Source: Euphorbia lathyris
Lineage: Eukaryota > Streptophyta > Magnoliopsida > Malpighiales > Euphorbiaceae
Direction of reading: 5' to 3'
Assembly (NCBI RefSeq): GCF_963576675.1
Contig: NC_088916.1
Location: 22,233,501 to 22,297,500 of the forward strand
DNA length: 64,000 nt
Below, piece after piece: positions 55,201 through 64,000 of the stretch (position 1 is the stretch's first letter; every line of letters begins with the position of its first letter). Below the pieces are notes generated by a model. That model made no database searches. It was not told the origin of the DNA and saw only the letters and a list, made by a program, of their open reading frames with translations. The translations under genes and the position numbers were made by a program.

Positions 55201-56386
55201 CAATTACATGATCAGATAATCTAGCCGTGTCGGAAGTAGGACCCTCATCGCCGATCCTTAAATGATGAATGCCAGCCCAAGTCTTTCTAACTTTAGCAGA
55301 CCTTTGGAAAAAACTAGTGTTCCTATCCCCCTCTTTAAGCCACTTAACACGACTTTGCTCTTTGTACATCATCTCCTGCCGAAGAAGTTGTAAATCAAGA
55401 TTGGAGCAGGCGGCAGAAGCAGCACTACTCAACTCCGGAGAATCACATTGCTCAGAAATTTGCTTTTGAATATCGGCAAGATGAACTTCTGCCAGGTGGA
55501 TATTAGAATCAATTCTGCCAAAAACGTTTTTGTTCCAATCCCTGAGAATAGGCCTAAGAGTGCGAAGTTTATGACATAATAGTTGTGCAGGAGGAAGCGA
55601 GATGTGCGATGCAGTCCAGTGGTTGGCAATAACTCCCTTTAAAGAATCATTAGTGGTCCACATTGCATGAAATCTGAACCTAGCAATCCTTGGTTCCCCA
55701 TTTCTGCATTGAAGAAGCATCGGACAATGATCAGAACTATACCTTGCTAAAGCTGTGCAATAGATAGAGTCCCAAGAATCTAAAAAGCCCTCTGACACCA
55801 AAGCTCTATCCAGACGACATTCAACATGAGCCGCCCCATGTCGACCATTGGACCAAGTAAACCTCTGACCCAAAGTATCAATATCAATAAGATCACAATC
55901 ATCAATAAAATTCCTGAATTCCCTACATGATCTAACAACAGGAGAGGGACCAAGCTTCTCATGAGAGCCCGTAATAGCATTGAAGTCCCCAAGCACCAAC
56001 CAATTATTATTTGGAAAGGCACAACTATAAAGAGAAGACCACAACTCCCTTCTTTCCGAAGCCAGGTTACTACCGTAGACAAAAGAGAGCAGAAAAGATT
56101 TATCACCCAGCTGGTGCTGAACAGTAACATGTTGAGCATGCGAAGAATGAAGAGAAAGAGAAGAAGCATCCTTAGTAAGAAGCCAAAGAGTCGGAGAATC
56201 CTTATCATTCTAAGGATAAAGAGAAAGTCCCAAAGATCTCCAAAACATATCAGCAGTGTCACTAAAACAAACAAGAGGTTCTGCAAGACACAAAAAATCA
56301 GGACGATGTTGTAGGCACAGAAGCTTCAGGGCTCGTTGAGTGCGATCATTACCGATACCCCTACAATTCCAATACAACACAATCAT
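52265..56386 (-). pseudogene. L1 ORF2: endonuclease, RT, zinc-binding and RNase H domains; one premature stop
   Basis: From the ATG at 56386 the frame reads MIVLYWNCRGIGNDRTQRAL (endonuclease start), meets one TAG at 56209-56211 (about codon 59), then stays open for more than 1300 codons. Endonuclease motifs LVLGDFNAI and YSSDHCPML are present. RT has NNAPGPDGFGG, IDIRKAFDTLDW, GVRQGDPLSPLLF and the catalytic LLFADDMLIF. The zinc-binding domain (CVLCGRDVESINHLFISC) and an RVT_3 RNase H (VNVDGSAFG, HHLWVESDSMYVV, REGNRVADALAKFG) complete it. The product nicks target DNA and reverse transcribes the LINE RNA. A single point change separates it from an open frame. Confidence 0.93.
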
Positions 56387-57780
56387 TGAAACTGCACAGG
56401 CGGCTTGCTATGCCGTTTACCACTGACCTCAAGGGGGATGATGTTGTCTTTTTGCTTCTTCCTTTTCTGGACTTTAGTCCAAGTATTTTCCTCTGTAACA
56501 TTAACCACCTGCAAACAATCACTGGTTCCTGAATGCTCAATGGTTTGCAAATTAGGAATATCAGAAACCTGAATATTGGGTTGAAGGGTTTGCCAATCCA
56601 AGACTCCCAGCTCTTTATCAAGTTGATGAGATGGAAAGCCAAGAGTAGGAGAGGCGGGGGCCGTGCCAGAATCAGAGTCAAGAACCGACTCATTAATCCT
56701 GACCGAACTATGAAGTACCATCTGCAAGTCACAGTTATTAGGTTTGTCAAATTCCCTATTGGTAGGAGCCCCTTTAGAGGGTTCACCAGTATCCATGTGA
56801 ACTCTTGGCTTCTGTTTCCAAATCCGAGTAACAGACCTACCTCGGGGCTCAGGAGATCCCATCTTCTGCTTCCCATTTCTTTGCTTTAGCTCAACATGCT
56901 CTTCACTACGAATGTTCCTCCTACAAGCTCCAGCAGAATGGCCAATGGAATGGCAAATGGAGCATAAATCCGGAAGTCTTTCATATTCAAGGGAAATCCA
57001 GTGCATTGAGGTATTAGTATCCACCCTAAGCTTGTATTGAATTTCCTTAGAAAGCTCCACATCAATCAAAATACGAGCATAGTGACCCATTTCACCCTCC
57101 ACAGTATTCTTATCAAAACGAAGGGGCACCCCAATCGCTCTTGCAATGCTTGCCATGATCCGCTTGTCCCAAAATTCCCAAGGAAGATTGTAGAATCTTA
57201 CCCAGACTTGAGCATAAGTGGATTTGTGCGAGTCCGGGTTAAATCCCGGGCTCCAAGGAATGAAGCGCATAATCCCCGGTCTAAGTGCAATGGCACCACG
57301 ACTCCAAACAGATTGGAGGGTCTCTGCGGACGAAAGAATGATGTGGTAAAAACCTCTACCTAGAGAAATCAATTTCCAATTAGAAGAACAACCCCAAATA
57401 GATGAAAGTTTGGCTTTCAATTCCGGCTGTTTCCATGGAGTTTCTCCTTTAACAAGAGTAATACGTCCGATAATAGAATATTTACAAAGATTGAGTCTTT
57501 CATTGTAAATATCCTGCTGAATTTTGACGGCTTTAAAACCGCCTTCTTCGGTTATAAGAGATCGATTCACAGGGGGAGGATCATCCGGAGAAATACCCGC
57601 CGAATGAGCATTACCAACAAGGGTAGCCGCATAGGACTTAGGTCCAGAAGAAGGCCCGGGCCTCAAAGTAGGGCTTACCGCAGCTTTACTAAATCCAGGC
57701 AAAGCATTTTTAAAAAACGAGGATCTAGAAAAAAGGTGGGCAATGGAACAATCAATTTCCATCAGATTTACTAGAATCAA
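56383..57780 (-). CDS. L1 ORF1: nucleic acid-binding protein (DUF4283 + CCHC)
   Basis: 465 codons starting MILVNLMEIDCS. A DUF4283-like region (about 95-240: YSIIGRITLVKGETPW, AQVWVRFYNLPWEFW) is followed by the zinc knuckle CSICHSIGHSAGAC (CX2CX4HX4C, about 277-290). A polar tail ends KRHSKPPVQFQ. This is the usual ORF1 of plant L1 elements, which binds the LINE RNA. Its TGA stop (56383-56385) overlaps the ATG of ORF2 (56384-56386) as ATGA, an arrangement suited to coupled re-initiation. The start could be the second Met (codon 7). Confidence 0.9.
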   Translation of the reverse strand: MILVNLMEIDCSIAHLFSRSSFFKNALPGFSKAAVSPTLRPGPSSGPKSYAATLVGNAHSAGISPDDPPPVNRSLITEEGGFKAVKIQQDIYNERLNLCKYSIIGRITLVKGETPWKQPELKAKLSSIWGCSSNWKLISLGRGFYHIILSSAETLQSVWSRGAIALRPGIMRFIPWSPGFNPDSHKSTYAQVWVRFYNLPWEFWDKRIMASIARAIGVPLRFDKNTVEGEMGHYARILIDVELSKEIQYKLRVDTNTSMHWISLEYERLPDLCSICHSIGHSAGACRRNIRSEEHVELKQRNGKQKMGSPEPRGRSVTRIWKQKPRVHMDTGEPSKGAPTNREFDKPNNCDLQMVLHSSVRINESVLDSDSGTAPASPTLGFPSHQLDKELGVLDWQTLQPNIQVSDIPNLQTIEHSGTSDCLQVVNVTEENTWTKVQKRKKQKDNIIPLEVSGKRHSKPPVQFQ

Positions 57781-58352
57781 TTAACCAACAATCCTTATAA
57801 ACCTAGCAAACAAAAAGCAGCCAACCTAAAATTAAAATCAAATTTTTGAATACAGGAGTCACAAATCCCAATCTCTTCCACTAGTAATTTGTCTTATTGT
57901 CTTATTAGTTCCTATAACGATTATATTATTATTAATATTGTTTTTATTAAATTAAAAAGATGTTTTTAATAACAGCTTGCAACAGCCGCAGCACCATGCA
58001 AGCGGCAAACGAAAAGGGGCGGCGCAGCGGCAAAGGGAGAACGACGGCGGTAAGGAGCAAGGATCCGCGGCGGACGAACTCGGAAGGACGACGCCAGGCA
58101 GGCGGCAGGCGGCAGTCGCAGATCCGCGAAGGAGAAACCACGGCAAATCAAACGGGAAACCGCACCACCCACATCAGGACGAGGACCGCGGCTAAGAGAG
58201 GCAACGGTAGGGACGATCGGAACGACGACGAGTGTGGAGCGGAGGAACGGCAGAGAATAGAAGAGCGACGGTAGACCCAAAAGGAACCAAACCCTAGCAG
58301 AGCCCAGAGCCCACAGACATCTCTAAAATTATATGTTGTTATATGTTTATAT
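57781..58352 (-). other. L1 5' untranslated region
   Basis: About 570 bp upstream of ORF1, with a GC-rich part (57975-58310) likely to hold the internal promoter. Open frames in it look like chance. Close to the 5' junction (58331-58350) lie inverted copies of the two halves of the target duplication. Confidence 0.7.
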
Positions 58353-58370
58353 AACAACATATAAACATAT

Positions 58371-58764
58371 ATACTTATAATTTATATTTATAATATTTAT
58401 ATCAACCAAATTAACTAATCAATAATCTGAAGAACATAATTAATTAATTATGTTTAGTCCAATCTCTATTTAACCTTCATTTTTAAAATTATATATTCTG
58501 AATTTTTATCTAAATAAGGATCCAAAAATCATTTTTAACCCAACTTAATTTATTTTCTTTAATTTCACCCAACTATATACTTTCGTAATTTATAGAGACT
58601 AAACGGTAAGGAATTTGACCAAGGTCCAAGAATTAATGTTGCTCCAAATAATATTTAGAATATTCTGGAGTTAACAAAATAATTTTTCTGCACCTATTTT
58701 ATATATCACCGGAAAATATCACCGGTGGTCGGATCCGGCTATCGGAAAAATTAAAGTTGATTAA
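58371..58764. other. Solo-LTR segment between the two LINEs
   Basis: AT-rich, without genes, continuing the solo LTR. Its end (CGGAAAAATTAAAGTTGATT) resembles the start of the segment after the RTE LINE (CGGAAAATTAAACTTTGGTT at 61949), a probable worn target duplication. Confidence 0.55.
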
Positions 58765-61700
58765 ACAACAACAAAGCCTTAGTCCCGAAATGATTCGGGG
58801 TCGGCTAACATGAACCATCCTATAAAATCGTGAAATTAAGTCATGTCAGCGACACAAATTCGCTCCCTCCACTCCGTCCTATCCACTACCATATTTTCCT
58901 CAATTCCCAGTAAACTCATATCACTCTCGATCACCCTCCTCCAAGTTTGCTTAGGTCTTCCCCTATCCCTCACCACTACATTCCTTTGCCACTCTTCGGT
59001 TCTCCTAACCGGCGCATCAAGCGCTCTACGTCTCACATGGCCAAACCACCTTAGTCGGTTTTCTCTCATTTTATTCTCAATAGATGTGACCCCTACTTTT
59101 GTCCTAATTATTTCATTATGCACCCGGTCCTTTCTCGTATGACCACACATCCATCTCAACATACGCATCTCCGCCACCGACATCTTATGGATGTGGCAGT
59201 GTTTCACTGCCCAACACTCCGTACCATATAACAATGCTGGTCTAATTGCCGTCCGGTAGAATTTTCCCTTCAATCTATTAGGCATTCCGGGATCACAAAG
59301 GAAACCCGTAACACTCTTCCACTTCGACCAACCAGCTTTAATCCTATGAGCAACATCTCCATCTACTTCTCCATCCGTTTGAATAATAGATCCTAAATAC
59401 CGGAAGCAATCTGAGGCCTGAACAACTCTCCCATCTAGGGTGATTGTCCCTGCCTCCCTACTCCTATGGCCGCTAAACTTACACTCCAAATATTCTGTCT
59501 TACTTCGACTCAACTTAAAGCCTCTAGATTCTAGAGTTTGTCTCCATAGTTCCAACTTCCTCTCCAGTCCTTCTTTCGTCTCATCAACCAACACAATATC
59601 ATCTGCAAACAGCATGCACCATGGTATACCATCTTGAAGTGAACTTGTTAGTTCATCCATAACGATGGCAAAAAGAAATGGACTTAGTGCGGAACCTTGA
59701 TGCACTCCAATCGTAATAGAAAACTCTTCAGTCTTCCCAACACTAGTACGTACACTCGTGCATACTCCCTCATACATGTCCTTTATGATGTCAATATATT
59801 TCCGCGAAATGCCTTTCCTTATCAAGGCCCACCAAAGTACTTCCCTTGGTACCTTATCATATGCTTTCTCCAAGTCAATGAAAACCATATGCAAGTCTTT
59901 CTTCTTATTTCGATAGTGCTCCATTAATTGTCTCATTAGATGGATGGCTTCCATAGTTGATCTTCCCGGCATAAAGCCAAACTGGTTTTCCGAGATCTTC
60001 ACCGTCCTCCTTAGCCTTTGTTCGATCACTCGCTCCCAAAGTTTCATGGTGTGACTCATTAATTTGATTCCCCGATAGTTGGCACAATCTTGGACATCGC
60101 CTTTGTTCTTATACAAAGGGATTAAGATACTTTTCCTCCATTCTGATGGCATCTTATTGTTTCTCCAAATTTTGTTGAAGAACATCGTCAACCATTCGAT
60201 TCCTCTTTCTCCCAAACATCTCCAAATCTCAATAGGGATGCCATCAGGTCCTATTGCTTTCTTCAACTTCATCTTGCTTAATGCCATTTTGACTTCACCC
60301 TTTTGAATTCTCCGCAGGCATTCATGATTTATCATATCGTGATGGATACTTATATCTCCAACATCTTGTTGGCGATCTCCATTAAATAAGTCATCAAAAT
60401 AAGACCTCCATCGTTCCTTGATATCCTTATCTCCAACTAGGACTTTTTGGTCCACATCCTTCACACATTTAACTTTTCCGAGATCTCGCGTCTTCCTATC
60501 TCTCATCCGAGCAATTCTATATATGTCTCTTTCCCCTTCTTTCGTATCCAATCTTGTATACAGATCCCGATTCACCTTTGCTCTAGCATCTCGTATGACC
60601 TTCTTTACTTCCCTTTTAGCCTCTTTGTATTTTTCGTAGTTCTCGTCACTCCTACATTTCCCCAATAGTTTATAGGATTCTCTCTTACTCTTTACTGCTT
60701 GTCGTACTTCTTCTGTCCACCAAGATGTGTCCTTACCCGGTGGCATGCTACCTTTAGATTCCCCTAGAACTTCCTTCGCTACTTCCTTTATACTATGCTC
60801 CATCTTATTCCATATCGAATCTATATTTAAATCCATATTGCAAGTCCAAATATCTTTTTTGGTCATCTCATCCACAAATTTTTGTTGATTCTCCCCTTGC
60901 AATTTCCACCACTTAATCTTAGTCTCTACTTGTGGTGTTTGTTTTCTTATACATTTCCTACTTCGAAAATCTAGCACCACTACTCTATGTTGGGTTGTCG
61001 TACTCTCACCAGGGATCACCTTACAATCAATATAACTCTTTCTCCAAGCACTCCTTACTAAGAAGAAGTCAATTTGGCTCGCATTACCACCACTCCGATA
61101 AGTCACTAAGTGGGATGTTCTCTTCATAAACCATGTGTTCATGATACTCAAGTCATAGGCTGATGCGAATTCCAAAATATCATTTCCTGCTTCATTCTTA
61201 TCTCCAAAACCATACCCTCCATGAACACTCTCAAAGTCATCTCGCCTAGAACCCACGTGTCCATTGAGATCACCCCCCAGTACCATTTTTTCACCCCTAG
61301 GAACCTGTTGCACCACTTCCTCTAAGTCATCCCAAAAAGCTTGTCTTATAGACACATCTAATCCTATTTGTGGCGCATATGCACTAATGACATTCACAAC
61401 CTCATCCCCTATCACTAGCTTAACACTCATAATTCTATCGCTCTTCCTATACACCGCTACTACATCATCAATATACTCCCTATCAATAAGAATACCTACT
61501 CCATTTCTACCCTTATCCTTTCCTGAGTACCAAAGCTTATAACCCCAAGGAGCTATCTCTCTAGCCTTGGCTCCAACCCACTTGGTTTCTTGTAAGCACA
61601 GTATACTTATTCTCCTCCTCTTCATAACATCTACAATTTCAGCTAATCTTCCTGTCAAAGAACCTATGTTCCATGTCCCAAAGCGTAACCTACTACCCTT

Positions 61701-61948
61701 ACCCCTACCCCTACCATTACCGTGGACTAGCTTATTTACCCGCAACCCTTGCATATTTGACACCACCCCCGGGTCCTGGGGTGGCGCGCCGCTTCGGGGC
61801 GACGACCTAGCAACCCTTGCACATTTATCACTACACCCGGGTCTAGGAAGTGCAGCGCGTCGCTGAGTAGGGAACGCCCCAACGATATTTATATTCTGGT
61901 TCATGTCATAAGATGTGGCTAAGTTTTACGCTGGTCGCCACAAACCTA
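58765..61948 (-). mobile_element. RTE-clade LINE with open reading frame
   Basis: About 3.2 kb. On the minus strand it starts near TAGGTTTGTGGCGACC. It ends with GCCGACCCCGAATCATTTCG...GGCTTTGTTGTTGTTT, the (TTG)n-type tail typical of plant RTE elements. Flanking sequences on each side resemble each other over ~20 bp with a few differences. It holds a single ORF, as in RTE. Confidence 0.88.
58836..61904 (-). CDS. RTE LINE protein: APE endonuclease and reverse transcriptase, intact
   Basis: 1022 codons without interruption. The endonuclease (about 73-310) shows [46 protein letters not shown] and [10 protein letters not shown], which cover the metal-binding and catalytic positions. RT (about 515-790) shows [57 protein letters not shown] and the catalytic [10 protein letters not shown]. 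The C-terminal region has [13 protein letters not shown] and [11 protein letters not shown], usual for plant RTE. The N-terminal ~70 residues are less typical, so an internal Met may be the true start (for example M51). The full open frame suggests a recently active element. Confidence 0.93.
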   Translation of the reverse strand: MNQNINIVGAFPTQRRAALPRPGCSDKCARVARSSPRSGAPPQDPGVVSNMQGLRVNKLVHGNGRGRGKGSRLRFGTWNIGSLTGRLAEIVDVMKRRRISILCLQETKWVGAKAREIAPWGYKLWYSGKDKGRNGVGILIDREYIDDVVAVYRKSDRIMSVKLVIGDEVVNVISAYAPQIGLDVSIRQAFWDDLEEVVQQVPRGEKMVLGGDLNGHVGSRRDDFESVHGGYGFGDKNEAGNDILEFASAYDLSIMNTWFMKRTSHLVTYRSGGNASQIDFFLVRSAWRKSYIDCKVIPGESTTTQHRVVVLDFRSRKCIRKQTPQVETKIKWWKLQGENQQKFVDEMTKKDIWTCNMDLNIDSIWNKMEHSIKEVAKEVLGESKGSMPPGKDTSWWTEEVRQAVKSKRESYKLLGKCRSDENYEKYKEAKREVKKVIRDARAKVNRDLYTRLDTKEGERDIYRIARMRDRKTRDLGKVKCVKDVDQKVLVGDKDIKERWRSYFDDLFNGDRQQDVGDISIHHDMINHECLRRIQKGEVKMALSKMKLKKAIGPDGIPIEIWRCLGERGIEWLTMFFNKIWRNNKMPSEWRKSILIPLYKNKGDVQDCANYRGIKLMSHTMKLWERVIEQRLRRTVKISENQFGFMPGRSTMEAIHLMRQLMEHYRNKKKDLHMVFIDLEKAYDKVPREVLWWALIRKGISRKYIDIIKDMYEGVCTSVRTSVGKTEEFSITIGVHQGSALSPFLFAIVMDELTSSLQDGIPWCMLFADDIVLVDETKEGLERKLELWRQTLESRGFKLSRSKTEYLECKFSGHRSREAGTITLDGRVVQASDCFRYLGSIIQTDGEVDGDVAHRIKAGWSKWKSVTGFLCDPGMPNRLKGKFYRTAIRPALLYGTECWAVKHCHIHKMSVAEMRMLRWMCGHTRKDRVHNEIIRTKVGVTSIENKMRENRLRWFGHVRRRALDAPVRRTEEWQRNVVVRDRGRPKQTWRRVIESDMSLLGIEENMVVDRTEWRERICVADMT

Positions 61949-62503
61949 CCGGAAAATTAAACTTTGGTTAGATTTCTTACTTTTTCCGGTGTAGCTCCGA
62001 TTACACCTCAAAACTCCTTGCATGCATCAAAATCTAGTGTATCCATAGGTAAATCGACCCCCTGAGTCCATTTTTGGTGTTAGAATTGCAAAATAATGAA
62101 CATAGGACCGAGTAATGGAGAGAATAGCAAAAGTGACGAATTTTCTCTCTCTAAACAATTTTTAAAAACTCAAAATCTCACAATAAAACTTATATGTATG
62201 CGTAGCTGGAGTTGAGAGCTTCGTTTCGGTCTAAAAATCGTGAGAAATGGTGAAGAAATGAGGAAGAATAGTGTTGATGTTGTTTATGTGAAATGAAGAA
62301 GAAGAGCTTCTTCACCTTTCAACAATGGAGTCTGGTATGCAGATCCATTTGTTTAATTTAATATTGTCAAAATTTCCCTATTAGTCCCTACATTTATAAT
62401 AGCTTTTAAAAAATTTCTCAAAAGTAATTATACTTTAGTTTTAACTCCTTCTAACTAATTCATTTTAGCAAATAGATTAAATATATATAATTTGGGTATT
62501 ACA
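61949..62503. other. Solo-LTR segment after the RTE LINE
   Basis: No gene is seen. It holds the outer end of the solo LTR, GGGTATTACA at 62503. Confidence 0.6.
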
Positions 62504-63453
62504 ACTTGAGGGGTAGTTAAGAAATGGAATTGATGGCAGTTATTCGAAGGACACTTACAGTGTAAATAAAAGGTTTTACATCGGAAACATGATCTACACA
62601 CAACACACAAATTAAACTAAAAAAGAGCCGAAATTTCAATATTATTCTAGCAATTTTTCTCATTGATGTACTTTGTTTCAAGGATTTTTCACTGCTTATT
62701 TATTCAATTCTGGTAAGTTTTTATACGATTTCATACAACTTCTTTCTCAAATTTAATTGTGAGTCAATTGCTAGTTGAATCTTTAGCCTTATCTCAATTC
62801 AACTTTTCAACTCAGAATCGTTTATTCTAATTAAATCGTCTTATTTACGGTTTTAATTTCGAATCTTTGAACTTTTTGTCCTTTTAGCTTTTCCACAATT
62901 TTAGTTAGAAGTCAGATTATTCTTTTGAAATTGGAAAAAGTACAAACACGACTAAATTGATTAACAGTGTTAAAAAAATTCAAAATTCAAAAGAGTTAAT
63001 TTTGTCCTTATATTTATTTATTTTATAAATTAACTCTCATTATTATCTAATTATTACAAACAAACCTAAAAATAAAAAATAAAAATCAATTACATCATCT
63101 TCTATATTTCTCTTTAATTTCTTATTTTTCTTCTACTTACTCTTTCTTCTCTTTATTTCTCTCAATTAATTCAACATAAGAGCAATGTATGAGCCGTGTT
63201 CCAATTCCAATATTGCTTCCCGCTAAAATACACAGCCGGTAACGGTCATTGCAAATCCTTTCCGCTAAAAGTCAAGGTCATTTTGTTCACTATGAGCTTC
63301 ATGAATTTATACTTGCTATTATAAATTCGATCACATTTTTCGTTAGAGTATGATAACGGTTCATCACAGTATCAGCACACATAGCTCCCAATCTGCAGCA
63401 TACTGAAAATATTAGAAATATACAAACTTGTTGCAACTTATCTTTACAAAAAA
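62504..63453. other. Unassigned flank
   Basis: About 950 bp of AT-rich sequence with no ORF, RNA gene or clear repeat recognised. It begins with the TSD copy ACTTG of the solo LTR. Confidence 0.45.
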
Positions 63454-63861
63454 GGCCTAATACATAAATAACCCCCTAAACGTGTCCAAATGTTACAACT
63501 ATCCCCTCCCATTTTCAATTGTAACAACTTACCCCTCAAACTTGTCCAATTGTAACAACTTACCCTTTAAACTTGTCCAATTGTAAAACACAACCCCAAA
63601 TTGCCGACATGGACTGCAATTGAAGAAACACGTGAAATACAAAATCTGCAACGCTCGTGGAGTACGATAATCAGATCTTTGGCGTGATACGAATCCGGAG
63701 AAACTTTTTTACGGTTGCTTCAAATACGGGGTAAAAAAGTTCTTAATTTGGGGTTATGTTTTACAATTGGACAAGTTTAAGGGATAAGTTATTACAATTG
63801 AAAGTTAAGGGGGGCAGTTGCAACATTTGGACAAGTTCAGAGGTTATTTGTGTATTAGGCC
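63454..63861. mobile_element. 408-bp MITE, copy 2
   Basis: Same family as 48672-49080: ends GGCCTAATACA and TGTATTAGGCC, the same arms and the same central ACGCTCGTGGAGTACGATAA. Flanking 9-mers TACAAAAAA (63445-63453) and TAAAAAAAA (63862-63870) match at 8 of 9 positions. It has an extra copy of the CAACTTACCC...CTTGTCCAATTG word in the left arm. Confidence 0.92.
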
Positions 63862-64000
63862 TAAAAAAAATAGCTTTAATAACTCTACACATAAAGACCG
63901 ACCAAGACACTCCAAAAAGACCTCCACATATCACTATAAAAAACATTTAACTGTATAGTTATAGTCAAGTTCATACAGCTAACTTTGAAATTCATATTGT

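Larger units (their letters stand above)
52096..58352 (-). mobile_element. Near full-length L1-type LINE
   Basis: 6.26 kb with ORF1, ORF2, a GC-rich 5' region and a short A tail (T run at 52095-52103). It is flanked by the perfect 18-bp duplication AACAACATATAAACATAT (52078-52095 and 58353-58370). ORF1 is open and ORF2 is interrupted by a single stop. It is inserted in the solo LTR. Confidence 0.95.
49446..62503 (-). mobile_element. Solo LTR (gypsy-type) expanded by three nested elements
   Basis: The outer ends are TGTCACGATC (49446) and GGGTATTACA (62503), flanked by the 5-bp duplication ACTTG (49441-49445 and 62504-62508). Removing the MULE, L1 and RTE LINE leaves about 2.2 kb without coding domains or a second LTR, i.e. 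a solo LTR. On the minus strand it starts TGTAATACCC and ends GTGACA, a form common in chromovirus-type gypsy LTRs, so I infer minus orientation. Confidence 0.8.

Overview
This is repeat-dense nuclear DNA of a flowering plant, most likely a eudicot. The evidence is a CC-NB-LRR resistance gene, pseudogenes of two plant families (FAR1/FRS and a plant ERMP1-type M28 peptidase), and plant-type Sirevirus-like, Athila-like, Tat-like, L1 and RTE retroelements. I see one apparently complete host gene: a 940-codon single-exon NLR at 17609-20431 (+). Almost everything else is transposon or decayed gene. All reading is by eye; no alignment or database search was run.

Left flank (1-17 kb). 1-7374 is a Sirevirus-like Ty1/copia element (minus; env-like ORF, gag-pol and 5' LTR present, 3' end outside the window). 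It sits in the gag of an Athila-like Ty3/gypsy element (7375-9386). Next come a FAR1/FRS pseudogene (about 9388-9892), an L1 3' remnant (about 10150-11640), a foldback MITE (12134-12534), a polyadenylated retroposed sequence with a target-site duplication (12550-13302), an ERMP1-like pseudogene interrupted by a LINE fragment (13757-15123), and a hAT-like element inside a CACTA-like repeat (15935-16943).

NLR and its 3' nest (17.6-46.2 kb). A Ty1/copia element (20587-46169, TSD CTACT, 216-bp LTRs differing at 3 sites) lies 156 bp past the NLR stop, antisense to it. Its leader is split by one gypsy-type LTR (25174-45529, TSD TTAGG). That LTR is split by an 18.6-kb Tat-like Ty3/gypsy element (25659-44296, TSD ACTGC). 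The 3' LTR of the Tat element carries a MULE (26729-27947, TSD CATGAATGGT). The four levels are resolved by target-site duplications. The Tat element has repeated gag capsid-like modules, a second RNase H, an integrase, an antisense ORF with intron-like interruptions, a 39-bp tandem array and palindromic arrays upstream of its TATA boxes.

Right flank (46-64 kb). There is a purine/pyrimidine foldback MULE (47021-47893), two copies of one 409-bp MITE family (48672-49080 and 63454-63861), and a probable solo LTR (49446-62503, TSD ACTTG). The solo LTR is inflated by a MULE (49676-50991), a near full-length L1 (52096-58352, 18-bp TSD) and an RTE LINE with an uninterrupted 1022-codon ORF (58765-61948). 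No rRNA, functional tRNA or CRISPR locus was recognised.
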